From Variovorax fucosicus (GTDB lineage Bacteria > Pseudomonadota > Gammaproteobacteria > Burkholderiales > Burkholderiaceae_C), in assembly GCF_030316825.1 (NCBI RefSeq), contig NZ_JASZYU010000004.1:62001-126000 (forward strand): DNA of 64,000 nucleotides, given 5' to 3'. This document shows positions 40,705-48,459 of the stretch, piece by piece (position 1 is the first letter of the stretch; each line of letters begins with the position of its first letter). Below the pieces are notes generated by a model. That model was not told where the DNA came from, ran no database searches, and worked only from the letters and a program-made list of their open reading frames with translations. The position numbers and the translations under genes are program-made.

Positions 40705-41108
40705 TCCAGCCCCTCGAAACGGTTGTTCTTCTTCAGGTTCTCGGCGGCGGTGAGGATCTGAAGGTTGTTGGCAACATGCAGGCCCGAAACCGTCTTGCCC
40801 TGCAGTGGAATGATGTGATCGACGTGATGAACGATCCCCGTAGCCAATGTCAGCCGCTTCGCCTCCGCGTAGAACGCCTGGATTGCTTTCAGGTCGGCCC
40901 ACGCTGGCGTGCGCTGCAACTTGCTGGCACGGCGTTTTGCAGAGGCCGCGCCTCTCTGGACAGCCTTCCGCGCATTCAGGCGCGCCCTGTGTTTGTCGTA
41001 CCCGGTGGGACGCAGGTTCCACCCCGCCACCACCTTTTGCGCCCATGCGGCGCTTTGCTCGAAGTAGCGGTCAACCTCATCCGCTTCGGCGGCTGTGAGT
41101 AGTTTCAT
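40701..41108 (-). CDS. HNH endonuclease-like protein
   Basis: 135 residues. The C-terminal part carries an HNH motif: HHVDHIIPLQGKTVSG followed by LHVANNLQILTAAENLKKNN, with His-Asp-His and Asn residues in the usual order. The N-terminal 60 residues are basic and helical and may bind DNA. In the early left operon it may assist recombination or act as a free-standing nuclease. ATG overlaps the upstream stop. Confidence 0.8.
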   Translation of the reverse strand: MKLLTAAEADEVDRYFEQSAAWAQKVVAGWNLRPTGYDKHRARLNARKAVQRGAASAKRRASKLQRTPAWADLKAIQAFYAEAKRLTLATGIVHHVDHIIPLQGKTVSGLHVANNLQILTAAENLKKNNRFEGLE

Positions 41109-41317
41109 GGCAGTGCATCCCCCTCCAGCGGTGCGCTGACAGGACTTGAAAGGGCGGTGACGCAGTGCAGTGCGATCTCGCGCGCGAACGCAAGGAGGTG
41201 CTCCTGGCTCACGCCGTTGCAGCCTTCGCTATAGACGCACGATGCGGCGCCGTGGTTCAGAAGGCTTTTCATGCCGACGCGCAGGGCGGCCTGCTCGATC
41301 AGTTCGACTTCGGTCAT
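41105..41317 (-). CDS. small hypothetical phage protein
   Basis: 70 residues starting MTEVELIEQAALRVGMKS. ATGA overlaps at both ends support this start over an in-frame ATG seven codons upstream. Contains two Cys (CVYSEGC) that might bind metal; no family recognised. Confidence 0.7.
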   Translation of the reverse strand: MTEVELIEQAALRVGMKSLLNHGAASCVYSEGCNGVSQEHLLAFAREIALHCVTALSSPVSAPLEGDALP

Positions 41318-41667
41318 GACGCTTCTCCGCATTTGCATGGGTCAGAAATGTTTAGCGCCGCGGGGCAGCGCTTGTCGTGCACAGGCTGCACGGCATCAAG
41401 TACGCCATGCGAGCCGCTGCCAATAGAGGGGGTGGCAAGAGCGGTGCGACAAGCAATCAGCAGGTCGCGTACAGCCTCGTGATGTGCGAGTTCAGGGTTG
41501 AACAGCCCGCCGCCGCTTAGGTAGCTGGTGATCTGGCTTGCCAGCGCCTCCCGCTCTGTCGCTCCAACTGATCGTTGCCCAGCCGCGTATATCTCGCGAA
41601 CCATGTCGTTGAACGACAGATTCAGGCGGCGGAAGGCGTCGCATTGGGGGTCGGTTAGGGGGGGCAT
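41314..41667 (-). CDS. hypothetical phage protein
   Basis: 117 residues from MPPLTDPQCDAFRRLNLSFNDMVREIYAAG, preceded by AAGGA. A helical N-terminus is followed by a Cys-containing tail (RCPAALNISDPCKCGEAS) resembling a small zinc knuckle. The gene begins inside the end of the preceding gene (13-bp overlap). The longer upstream frame was rejected. Confidence 0.7.
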   Translation of the reverse strand: MPPLTDPQCDAFRRLNLSFNDMVREIYAAGQRSVGATEREALASQITSYLSGGGLFNPELAHHEAVRDLLIACRTALATPSIGSGSHGVLDAVQPVHDKRCPAALNISDPCKCGEAS

Positions 41668-41876
41668 GGTGCAGTTCCTTCGAGCTTTTCCTGATCTGCC
41701 GATTCCATTCCTTTGCGGAACAGTGAATCCCCGCGTGATCCGGCGGCGTAGGGGCTTTCGCGAGCTGCTATTGAACTGCTCAGTCCGGCCAGATAACCAA
41801 TGCGGAAGGCCGTGGCCGAGCCCCATCGTTTACGCGCTTCTTCTTGGAGTTTCTCCGTTGCAGTGAGGGATCTCAC
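41655..41876 (-). CDS. hypothetical phage protein, GTG start
   Basis: 73 residues from a GTG at 41876 that overlaps the upstream TGA (GTGA). MRSLTATEKLQEEARKRWGSATAFRIGYLAGLSS looks like a genuine helical protein; the ATG-initiated frame further upstream would run antiphase through the neighbouring gene. Function unknown. Confidence 0.65.
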   Translation of the reverse strand: MRSLTATEKLQEEARKRWGSATAFRIGYLAGLSSSIAARESPYAAGSRGDSLFRKGMESADQEKLEGTAPCPP

Positions 41877-42625
41877 AGCCTGCCCCCATTGCGCAGAGCC
41901 AGAACCGCACGGGCGAAGGCGCGATGTGCCTGAACCATGACGCCGATCTGCTCGCCCCACTGCGCTTGGATCACTGCGTTCAGTTCTTCATCTGTCGCCT
42001 CTCCGGCAGGCAGCACAGGGGAGGCCGGCTCTGCCTGCTTGGGGGCGGTGGTGGGAGTGGCGAGCATGGCAGCGAGCCGCGCATCGATCAGGTGGCAGCA
42101 CTTGAGCATGACGGGGTTGTCCATCACGCGCACGGCGATCTGGCCCAAGCCTTCGCGCAATTCGCCGATTTCCTGCGGCTCCGCTCCCATGCCCACAGCA
42201 TCTTGCTCCCGGGGTGCCGGTACTGGCTGCGGGGCGGCGAGGGTGACCGTTTTAAGAAGGGCGTGCGCCTCTTCCAAGGTCAACACGTCATCGCTGGCTG
42301 AAGACCATCTGTGCCTGCGTAGGTTCCATACTTCACGATACCCGGCCGGGTTCCATCGGGCGATGGCATAGCGCCCTTTCACGCCATCGGCACGGTCGGA
42401 AAGGTACAGCAGCCACGGCTCGCGCGCCTCCTCCTGCACTGGCGCTGCGCTGGCCTCTGGAGCGCCTTGCTGGGGAGGTGTGGGGGTGGCAAGTGCTGCT
42501 TCGACAGCTTCGCGGGTTCTTTCCTTGAGACAGCAATAGCTTTTGTCGAACTTCACATCTTTCAGTGCGCGGAGTGCCGCCTCCTGCGCTCCGGCCGTGG
42601 GTTGCGGGGGATTAGGGTTGGTCAT
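41873..42625 (-). CDS. hypothetical phage protein with repetitive Pro/Ala linkers
   Basis: 250 residues beginning MTNPNPPQPTAGAQEAALRALKDVKF. Several segments of about 60-80 residues are separated by AATPTPPQQ-like linkers (ALATPTPPQQGAP, MLATPTTAPKQAEP), a modular style shared with the neighbours at 43204, 43809 and 44525. The middle contains PWLLYLSDRADGVKGRYAIARWNPAGY. No family assigned. Start defined by an ATGA overlap. Confidence 0.7.
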   Translation of the reverse strand: MTNPNPPQPTAGAQEAALRALKDVKFDKSYCCLKERTREAVEAALATPTPPQQGAPEASAAPVQEEAREPWLLYLSDRADGVKGRYAIARWNPAGYREVWNLRRHRWSSASDDVLTLEEAHALLKTVTLAAPQPVPAPREQDAVGMGAEPQEIGELREGLGQIAVRVMDNPVMLKCCHLIDARLAAMLATPTTAPKQAEPASPVLPAGEATDEELNAVIQAQWGEQIGVMVQAHRAFARAVLALRNGGRL

Positions 42626-42834
42626 GACTTGATCCGTTCGTAGGTGGTGATCTGGCGCAGGCCCATACGGCGCAACAAGGTGGCGCCCGGGTCGGTCTTT
42701 TCGCCGGACTGGAGTCGCGACAGATAGCCCGGATCGCATTCGATGACGCGGGCCACGGCGCGCAAGGAGCCATGCTGCACGATCAGTTCGGCAATGCGAC
42801 CCGGCAGAGAGCACGGCTGAAGTTCGTCGCTCAT
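42622..42834 (-). CDS. small helix-turn-helix protein
   Basis: 70 residues. LRAVARVIECDPGYLSRLQSGEKTDPGATLLRRMGL is a Cro/CI-type helix-turn-helix. Could be a secondary regulator of the early left operon. ATGA overlaps at both ends. Confidence 0.75.
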   Translation of the reverse strand: MSDELQPCSLPGRIAELIVQHGSLRAVARVIECDPGYLSRLQSGEKTDPGATLLRRMGLRQITTYERIKS

Positions 42835-42953
42835 GCCAGTGACTCCAAAGCAACGCGAATGAAAGCCCATCCGTAGGCCGCGACCAGCCAGAAAAAGATA
42901 GCGATGCCCATCCATTGCCAGGCTTCGTGCAGGTGGGTGGCTGAGGTTTTCAT
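42831..42953 (-). CDS. 40-residue single-span membrane protein
   Basis: Very short ORF with 4-base ATGA overlaps at both ends, which makes it convincing despite its size. One transmembrane segment (WMGIAIFFWLVAAYGWAFI, about residues 14-32) after a short polar N-terminus MKTSATHLHEAWQ. Function unknown. Confidence 0.7.
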   Translation of the reverse strand: MKTSATHLHEAWQWMGIAIFFWLVAAYGWAFIRVALESLA

Positions 42954-43207
42954 TCTGTGATCCCTACGCCTGATCCGAACTTTGGAGTGGGCACCGCGGA
43001 CGTTTTCTTGGCGTCGTAGATGGCAGCGAACAGAGCGGTGCCGAACTGCTCAGCCTCGTCTAACGTCATCTCCAGCGTTTGAAGCGGCGAGCCATTTTTG
43101 CGCCAGAGGATCGCCTGCACGCATTGCAGCTTCGGGTTGTTGACGGCGCCACGGCCTTGAACGGTGATGCGTTTGCCGTTCTCTCGGCGCAGGTTGATCG
43201 TGCTCAT
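42950..43207 (-). CDS. hypothetical phage protein
   Basis: 85 residues starting MSTINLRRENGKRITVQGRG, a beta-rich N-terminus followed by a helix (TLDEAEQFGTALFAAIYDAK). ATGA junctions on both sides. Function unknown. Confidence 0.7.
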   Translation of the reverse strand: MSTINLRRENGKRITVQGRGAVNNPKLQCVQAILWRKNGSPLQTLEMTLDEAEQFGTALFAAIYDAKKTSAVPTPKFGSGVGITE

Positions 43208-43812
43208 TTCGGCTCCTTCGCAGTGGTGGTAGACATGTCAAAGGCGATGAGTTTTCGCAGCGTTGCGAACGGGCCTTCAACGCACCAGCGATTGCCCTCG
43301 TGCATGTCTTCAAAGCCGTATGCATGGCCCTGCTGCTCCAGCCAATCGAGCATTTCGGTGTCGGTCGGCGCATCCCCCTGCACCCTTGCCGGCTCTGCCT
43401 GCAAACTGCGCTTCAAGTCTTCGGCGAACATGAGCAATTCCGGCCCGCTCAACGATGCGTCCTTGCGGACAATGCCGGCCGCGATCAAGCATTCGCCGAG
43501 TGTTTGCGCCAGCATCCGCCCTTGCTCCGGTGTCGGCTCGGTAGGTGCAGATGCGCTCGCAGCGGTAGGGGTAAGGGCCGCGCGCTTTTCCAACATGCGA
43601 ATCACAGCTTCACGCATCCAGTAGGCATCGTGGTCGTAGCTCGGGTCGCCTCGGTAACGACAGTCGATAGCCGATACGTCTGCAATGAGTGCTCCAAACC
43701 ATTCTGGAGCCGGCTCCACTGGCTGCGCTTGCTCGGTGGCCTTGTGTTCAGCCTGCGATGCGCGTTGGTCGTCGTCGCGCGGATCGTCTTCTTCAGGAGG
43801 CTGGTAGTTCAT
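43204..43812 (-). CDS. hypothetical phage protein
   Basis: 202 residues from MNYQPPEEDDPRDDDQRAS, a strongly acidic start. Later segments DAYWMREAVIRMLEKRAAL and TDTEMLDWLEQQGHAYGFEDM...RWCVEGPFATLRKLI are of a type often found in phage early proteins: the latter resembles small domains that recur near Ead/Ea22-like genes. Modular with Ala/Pro linkers. Start set by ATGA overlap. Confidence 0.7.
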   Translation of the reverse strand: MNYQPPEEDDPRDDDQRASQAEHKATEQAQPVEPAPEWFGALIADVSAIDCRYRGDPSYDHDAYWMREAVIRMLEKRAALTPTAASASAPTEPTPEQGRMLAQTLGECLIAAGIVRKDASLSGPELLMFAEDLKRSLQAEPARVQGDAPTDTEMLDWLEQQGHAYGFEDMHEGNRWCVEGPFATLRKLIAFDMSTTTAKEPK

Positions 43813-44528
43813 GACTGTTCTCCAACACCCGGCGCTTGGGATGAGGCTGCGAGAGGCCACCCCAAAGTGCGAGCAATGCTGTCGTAGCTCTTGCTGATAG
43901 GGTCGGAACGCAACACCGTCAGTTTCTCGATGGCTTCTCGCACGGCGTCAGCCAGTGCCTGGTCTTCCCAATCGGCGATGTCGCCCAACACATCGTTGAA
44001 GACGCTGATGGCAAAGGCAATCGCTGTCAGCACAGGGGCACGGGGCTCGATCGCCGGGGTGGATGCGAGAGCCGAGCAATCGCATACGCGCTCGATGCTT
44101 ACGCCCCCTATCTCCCATTCTTGGTTGTAGGCGCCGCCGCGCTCGTCGGCCTCGTGTTCGTCAAACTCGTTCTTGAGGTTGTCCAGCGTCAAGCTGCCGT
44201 CATAGTCGGCGGCGTCTTCGGAGCCCGTCCAGTGCTCCACACAGAACCGGCGCACGCCTGCCCAATCGGATACGAGGGCCGTCAACGTGTGTTTAATGTC
44301 CTCTCCCCAAATGCGGCACAGAAACGTGGCCGGCTCCCCCGATACCGCTGCTACAGCAGGGCGACTGGCAAGGGCGGCGCGGATTTGAAGTGCATGCACA
44401 ACCGTAAGAACGGCATCCATGTCGATCTCTTCGCGCGGGTAGAGTGCTGTGAGTCCGTTGCGAACCTTCGCAACCGCGATGGCCTCGCGCTCGCTCAGCC
44501 CCGCTTCTGGAGTTGTGGGTTCGGTCAT
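43809..44528 (-). CDS. hypothetical phage protein
   Basis: 239 residues from MTEPTTPEAGLSEREAIAVAKVRNGL. Contains FLCRIWGEDIKHTLTALVSDWAGVRRF and a central acidic part; C-terminal helix FNDVLGDIADWEDQALADAVREAIEKL. Modular, linker-rich like its neighbours. ATGA overlaps at both ends. Function unknown. Confidence 0.7.
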   Translation of the reverse strand: MTEPTTPEAGLSEREAIAVAKVRNGLTALYPREEIDMDAVLTVVHALQIRAALASRPAVAAVSGEPATFLCRIWGEDIKHTLTALVSDWAGVRRFCVEHWTGSEDAADYDGSLTLDNLKNEFDEHEADERGGAYNQEWEIGGVSIERVCDCSALASTPAIEPRAPVLTAIAFAISVFNDVLGDIADWEDQALADAVREAIEKLTVLRSDPISKSYDSIARTLGWPLAASSQAPGVGEQS

Positions 44529-45115
44529 TTCGGCTCCTGAGAGATAGCTGCGCGGACTTGGCGGTAGGCTTGGCACAAATTGCACTCGGCCTCAAAGTCG
44601 GCTTCTCCGTGTTCATCGGCAAGCGCTTTTTCAGCAAACTCCAATGCCGCGCGAGTGATCCCCGCGTCATCAACGTCTGCGAAAAGACACGAGTTCCAGC
44701 GGCCCGGGATTTCATCGAAAAGCACATGCGTCTTGCTGTGGTCGATGTCGCAACGCTTCACGGTGTAGGTTTGGTTCCTGACGAAACCGGCCTCAACTGC
44801 GGAAGTTTTCTCCCAGTCATAGGCGCCGCCAGCCCGGAAACGAACCACCGTGCCCGGCTTGGCGTAGATGTTCATCGTCGGTTCGTAGGTGGCGCCGAGG
44901 CCGGGCGCATCCTTCCCCTCTGCTCGGCCAGCGTTGAATGCAGCCTCCTGGATAGCGCGGACTTGGTCGAGGGTGAAAAGCTCGGAGATGTCCATCTCGT
45001 CGCGGACCTGTGGGTCGATCTGTCTGTAGTCGCGCAACTCATCAACGCCAACGACCACGTAATGCGCCGGCTCGGGCAACTCTGGCAGATCGCTTGCGGG
45101 CTTGGGGGTGGTCAT
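44525..45115 (-). CDS. hypothetical phage protein
   Basis: 196 residues from MTTPKPASDLPELPEPAHYVVVG. The first 70 residues (VRAIQEAAFNAGRAEG) are of the kind seen in many linker-rich phage proteins; a middle segment GTVVRFRAGGAYDWEKTSAVEAGFV may be a small beta domain and the end has CNLCQAYRQVRAAI. Follows the ERF gene with an ATGA overlap. Confidence 0.7.
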   Translation of the reverse strand: MTTPKPASDLPELPEPAHYVVVGVDELRDYRQIDPQVRDEMDISELFTLDQVRAIQEAAFNAGRAEGKDAPGLGATYEPTMNIYAKPGTVVRFRAGGAYDWEKTSAVEAGFVRNQTYTVKRCDIDHSKTHVLFDEIPGRWNSCLFADVDDAGITRAALEFAEKALADEHGEADFEAECNLCQAYRQVRAAISQEPK

Positions 45116-45699
45116 GCGGCCACCTCCGGCCAAACAGAGGTCAGCTTGTCCTGCGTCTCTGGGCTCAGATGCGCCCAGATGGCATCCCGCACCTTCTCCG
45201 TCAAGCCGGCGAGCACCACAGCAGCGCCAGATGCATCCCCGGCCACAACACCAGCGGTGATCCGCCCAGCCCGCGCCTTGGGACTCATGTCCAGCGCAGG
45301 CGGTTGTGCGTCCTGCTTGCGCTTCGTGTCGGTGGCGGCGTTGCCATCGTCATCCTCGGGCGCGATGCCGCAGGCCGTGATCAGCGAATACCGACGCGCA
45401 TAGGTGAGGGCCGAGCCGTAGCCCTGCGGGTCTTGCTTGGCAGCGGGAACGTGGAACTTGCCGCTGCGCATCGCTTCGCCCGATTCGTGCAGGAACACGG
45501 TTTCGACGGTCACGCCGGTAGCGTCGTCGTGCGTCTCCTGAAAGACCGCAATGCCGTTGTCCAGCAATGCTTCGTTGACCGCTTCAAGGCACGCGCCCAG
45601 ATCGGCGTACTTGCTGCGGAAGGCTGGGTTCGTCTTGTCCTTCAGCGCGGGGCTGAATGCTTTCTTTGCCTTGACGAAGGCGGTGGCAATTTGCTTCAT
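45112..45699 (-). CDS. ERF-family single-strand annealing recombinase
   Basis: 195 residues with the ERF signature: QIATAFVKAKKAFSPALKDKTNPAFRSKYADLGACLEAVNEAL, then the beta core and GSALTYARRYSLITACGIAPEDDDGNAA. ERF proteins coat ssDNA and anneal homologous strands in phage recombination and genome circularisation. Start at ATG 45699 with GAGGAT upstream. No exonuclease partner (RecE/lambda Exo-like) was recognised nearby. Confidence 0.93.
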   Translation of the reverse strand: MKQIATAFVKAKKAFSPALKDKTNPAFRSKYADLGACLEAVNEALLDNGIAVFQETHDDATGVTVETVFLHESGEAMRSGKFHVPAAKQDPQGYGSALTYARRYSLITACGIAPEDDDGNAATDTKRKQDAQPPALDMSPKARAGRITAGVVAGDASGAAVVLAGLTEKVRDAIWAHLSPETQDKLTSVWPEVAA

Positions 45700-45706
45700 G
45701 TGATCC

Positions 45707-45820
45707 TCAGAACGGCTGGTGTTGGATTGCGATGCGCCAAGCGCTGACAAGCGCATAGCGGCGGGGATGGCACTGGCGGTACAGGCGGTAGACCTGTACG
45801 AACTCGCGAGCGGTGGTCAC
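45707..45820 (-). CDS. 37-residue basic phage protein, GTG start
   Basis: Starts at a GTG overlapping the stop of the ATP-binding protein gene (GTGA) and ends 7 bp before the ERF start. Reads MTTAREFVQVYRLYRRQC-like: helical, with many Arg/Tyr residues (REFVQVYRLYRQCHPRRYAL) and a final QHQPF. Too short for standard calling but the overlap and protein-like composition support it. Function unknown. Confidence 0.65.
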   Translation of the reverse strand: MTTAREFVQVYRLYRQCHPRRYALVSAWRIAIQHQPF

Positions 45821-47016
45821 AGCGGCTCTCCGACGAGTTCTTCGCCGACGCTGACAAGCTTCTCGAACAGGAAGTTCTGCAACTCGCGCGTCATGTCCTG
45901 CCAGCCGTGGCGAAGGTGCAGGTATTCCTCGATCAGCGTCGATGCAAGTTGCTTCGTGCCGCCAAGGTGGAAGACGCGTTCGGCGATGTAGATGGTCTGA
46001 TCGTCAGCAAGACCCAGCACACCTTCCCCGAGGCTCTCCACCACCTTGATCGGGTAGCTCCCGCGGATCTGGAAGCCGATGCGCCCGCAGAACGTCAGGG
46101 CGCGATCCATGCTCTGTTGCTGCACTGCCGTGATCACGATCTCGCGCGGCACAACTTCGGTCTTCGTGGCGTCTTTCCAGACTTGCAACGCCGTACCGTT
46201 CACCTTCAGTATCCGGTCGGCCACACAATCACCAACCACCGAAAGAAACTCAGCCGATGGCGTGATGCCACAGCCATGGAAGTCCAGGCTTCCCTCGAAA
46301 GACTCCTTCGGCGCAGTGACCACAGCGCGAAGGAACCTTTTATCGGTTGCCTTCAGCAGCCCGCACACGATCTTGTGCGTCATGTCCCAAGTGCTTTTGA
46401 CGGTTCTATCCTCGGTCAGTGCGACCTTGGACAGTTCGTTGTAGGTGTAGATCGCCGTCGCACGAAGCTCGGCAACGCGCACGCCGCGATAGAAGAAGTT
46501 GTCGCTGGCACGGTTGCGCACCTCCAGCGATCCCGAAGTGAAAAGCGGCGCGTCTTCTAGAATGAACTGGTGTGAGTTAGCAAAGACGCCCTCGAACGCA
46601 TCGCCCTGAACGACAATCTGCGTGCGGCCGGGCTGTGGATCGACCATGTAGGCTTCGTACCGGCTGCTGCCGCCCTCGTCCTTGCAGTTGCAGGCGATCT
46701 CGCGGTAGGCCATCCACAGTTCCCACTGTTTGCCGAGTTCGGTGGTGAAGCCGATAGGCGCGGGCGCATCGTTGCCGCACGCCATGGTTACGAAGTCGAA
46801 CGACTGGCCGCGCACCTCCTGAGGGGCAATCGCGAAGTTCACCACTGTGTCGCCGGACATGACCGTCACCCGATGGCCGGTGCGCAACAGCACGGCGATT
46901 GCGTACTTCAGGCCCGTGCCGAAGAAGCCGATGGGGTTGCTGCCTTCCTTCACGCTCACGCCGAAGGTGCTGATCGATCGAATGTCGATCTCGCCAGTGT
47001 TTTCAAAGACGATCAT
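45817..47016 (-). CDS. ATP-binding protein with GHKL-like N-terminus
   Basis: 399 residues, the largest early left gene. The N-terminal part has IGFFGTGLKYAIAVLLRTGHRVTV, which looks like the G1/ATP-lid box of GHKL ATPases (Hsp90, MutL, histidine kinase type). The far C-terminus has LIEEYLHLRHGWQD, resembling a HEYLH-type zincin helix in which the first His is Glu. ATG at 47016 has GGGGAG upstream. Position beside ERF suggests a DNA-related or host-takeover role; no function can be claimed from sequence. Confidence 0.75.
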   Translation of the reverse strand: MIVFENTGEIDIRSISTFGVSVKEGSNPIGFFGTGLKYAIAVLLRTGHRVTVMSGDTVVNFAIAPQEVRGQSFDFVTMACGNDAPAPIGFTTELGKQWELWMAYREIACNCKDEGGSSRYEAYMVDPQPGRTQIVVQGDAFEGVFANSHQFILEDAPLFTSGSLEVRNRASDNFFYRGVRVAELRATAIYTYNELSKVALTEDRTVKSTWDMTHKIVCGLLKATDKRFLRAVVTAPKESFEGSLDFHGCGITPSAEFLSVVGDCVADRILKVNGTALQVWKDATKTEVVPREIVITAVQQQSMDRALTFCGRIGFQIRGSYPIKVVESLGEGVLGLADDQTIYIAERVFHLGGTKQLASTLIEEYLHLRHGWQDMTRELQNFLFEKLVSVGEELVGEPL

Positions 47017-47019
47017 CGC

Positions 47020-47241
47020 TCAAACTCCCCAGTAGTGCCGAACGGCGTTGACGATTGCCGGCGCGTTGTAGGCCAGCAGAATGAAGGCAACAGACAAGAC
47101 CAGAGGCCAGCCGAACCGCGCATGAGGGCCGGGCTGCTCGTCTTGGTGCAGCACCTGGCGCAGATATACGCGGTCACTCACCTCTTTGGTGAGGCCCTGG
47201 AAGTCAGAATCTGACAAATCAAGCCGAGTGGCGCGGGTCAC
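47020..47241 (-). CDS. small single-span membrane protein
   Basis: 73 residues: a polar N-terminus (DSDFQGLTKEVSDRVYLRQVLHQDEQP) and one C-terminal TM segment (WPLVLSVAFILLAYNAPAIV, about 46-65). ATGA overlap with the pentapeptide gene. Function unknown. Confidence 0.7.
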   Translation of the reverse strand: MTRATRLDLSDSDFQGLTKEVSDRVYLRQVLHQDEQPGPHARFGWPLVLSVAFILLAYNAPAIVNAVRHYWGV

Positions 47242-47993
47242 GGCTGATTCCCTCGGGCTTCCCGCTTGGCCTTGCGTTCGGCTGCGCGCCGCTCTGCCTC
47301 TTCGGACTCGGCCACGTAGGCGCGATCAGTGAGCCACTTCAATGCAGTGGCGTCGTCTCGGAAGAACATCTTGGAAGCAATCGGCGCGGCCAAGATCCCG
47401 GCAAGCTGCGGTTCAAGGTTCTTCAGCGCAGGCTCAGTCGTGCAGACCTGCAACCAGCCGGCCATGCAATGCGTCGTGCCGCACACCGCTTCTTCTGCGC
47501 AAGAGCGGTTGCGCCATTCATCGTTGCCGTGCCAGTGGCCCATGTTCAGCCGCGATTGGTCATCGAGCACGATGGCGCGCACCTTGTCCAGGTTCTCGAT
47601 GGCTTGCTCAGGCGTAGCGCGCGGCAGTTGGTTTCCGTCGGCACCGCGCAGGTAGGCACCGCTCAGGTCGGCACCGCGCAGGTCGGCACCGCGCAGGTCG
47701 GCACCGCTCAGGTCGGCACCGCTCAGGTCGGCACCGCGCAGGTCGGCACCGCGCAGGTCGGCACCGCGCAGGTCGGCACCGCTCAGGTCGGCACCGCTCA
47801 GGTCGGCACCGCTCAGGTCGGCACCGCGCAGGTAGGCACCGCGCAGGTAGGCACCGCTCAGGTAGGCACGCGCCGCCGTCGCCTTCTCCAGTGCATGACG
47901 CATGTACAAGCCGGATGCAAGGCCGTCAGGGGCGGGGCATTCGAACAGCACCTTGTCGGCGTCAAAGCGCGAAACGATCGTGATCTTGGTCAT
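47238..47993 (-). CDS. pentapeptide-repeat protein with C-terminal Cys/His domain
   Basis: 251 residues. Residues 43-117 are 15 uninterrupted pentapeptides of the form A(D/Y)L(S/R)G, which should fold as a right-handed quadrilateral beta-helix. A C-terminal region carries IVLDDQSRLNMGHWHG and CGTTHCMAGWLQVC, the latter a motif seen in small phage/bacterial proteins of unknown role. DNA-mimicking pentapeptide proteins (Qnr, MfpA) act on gyrase; a DNA-mimic or anti-host function is possible but unproven. ATG 47993 follows AAGGA. Confidence 0.88.
   Translation of the reverse strand: MTKITIVSRFDADKVLFECPAPDGLASGLYMRHALEKATAARAYLSGAYLRGAYLRGADLSGADLSGADLSGADLRGADLRGADLRGADLSGADLSGADLRGADLRGADLSGAYLRGADGNQLPRATPEQAIENLDKVRAIVLDDQSRLNMGHWHGNDEWRNRSCAEEAVCGTTHCMAGWLQVCTTEPALKNLEPQLAGILAAPIASKMFFRDDATALKWLTDRAYVAESEEAERRAAERKAKREARGNQP
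47643..47867. repeat. 15-bp tandem repeat array encoding the pentapeptides
   Basis: Fifteen units of a 15-bp repeat, GCACCGCGCAGGTCG or GCACCGCTCAGGTCG with a few TAG variants on the + strand, differing at one or two fixed positions. The near identity of units implies recent expansion or contraction by slippage or recombination. Confidence 0.95.
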
Positions 47994-48133
47994 TGTTTTT
48001 CCTTGGTGTTGGCAGAAATTCGGAGGTCGTCGTAGAAATAATCCCTGTCGTCCAGGTACTTGCCAAGGCCACTGACCACCAGCACCACAGCAAGAGCGAT
48101 CAACCAGCGGTAGGTAAGGGAGAGGGGGGTCAT
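47990..48133 (-). CDS. 47-residue single-span membrane protein
   Basis: ATGA overlaps at both ends. TM segment LIALAVVLVVSGLGKYL (about residues 11-27) after MTPLSLTYRW, then an acidic aromatic tail LDDRDYFYDDL. Short, but well supported by coupling. Function unknown. Confidence 0.7.
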   Translation of the reverse strand: MTPLSLTYRWLIALAVVLVVSGLGKYLDDRDYFYDDLRISANTKEKQ

Positions 48134-48459
48134 GGAGTGGTCGCCTTTGCAATCACTGCGGAGGCGTCTTGGAGGATCTGCAACTTGTCCAGATCCAAGT
48201 GAAGGCCGTTCCGCTGCGCATGGCTAAGCAGCGCCTCCACCGATTCCGCAAAAGCCAGCAGTTCAGGAGCCGCGGCGATCAGGCGGGCATTGGCTTTCAT
48301 GTCGCCAAGTTCACCGGCTTCCGTGCAGCCAAGGCGAACGGATGCGAAGGAGCAAAAGCCAGCTATCGGGTGCTCCGAGCCGATCCAGTACGGATCATCA
48401 GGAAGCATGTCGCTCATGTCCTGCACGGACCACGGCCCCGGCGTGTGCTGCGTGCTCAT
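48130..48459 (-). CDS. Ead/Ea22-like phage protein
   Basis: 109 residues. Begins MSTQHTPGPWSV and contains MKANARLIAAAPELLAFAESVEALL, the hallmark of a widespread phage early-protein family. A second member lies in the right arm at 55002. Role unknown. Confidence 0.85.
   Translation of the reverse strand: MSTQHTPGPWSVQDMSDMLPDDPYWIGSEHPIAGFCSFASVRLGCTEAGELGDMKANARLIAAAPELLAFAESVEALLSHAQRNGLHLDLDKLQILQDASAVIAKATTP

Noticed and set aside
47643..47867. Possible CRISPR array
   Set aside because: The 15-bp units are contiguous with no unique spacers and keep a reading frame.
47469..48035. Plus-strand frame with perfect VGTAQ repeats
   Set aside because: It is only the antisense reading of the 15-bp array; the minus-strand frame gives genuine pentapeptides and flanking domains with a ribosome site.
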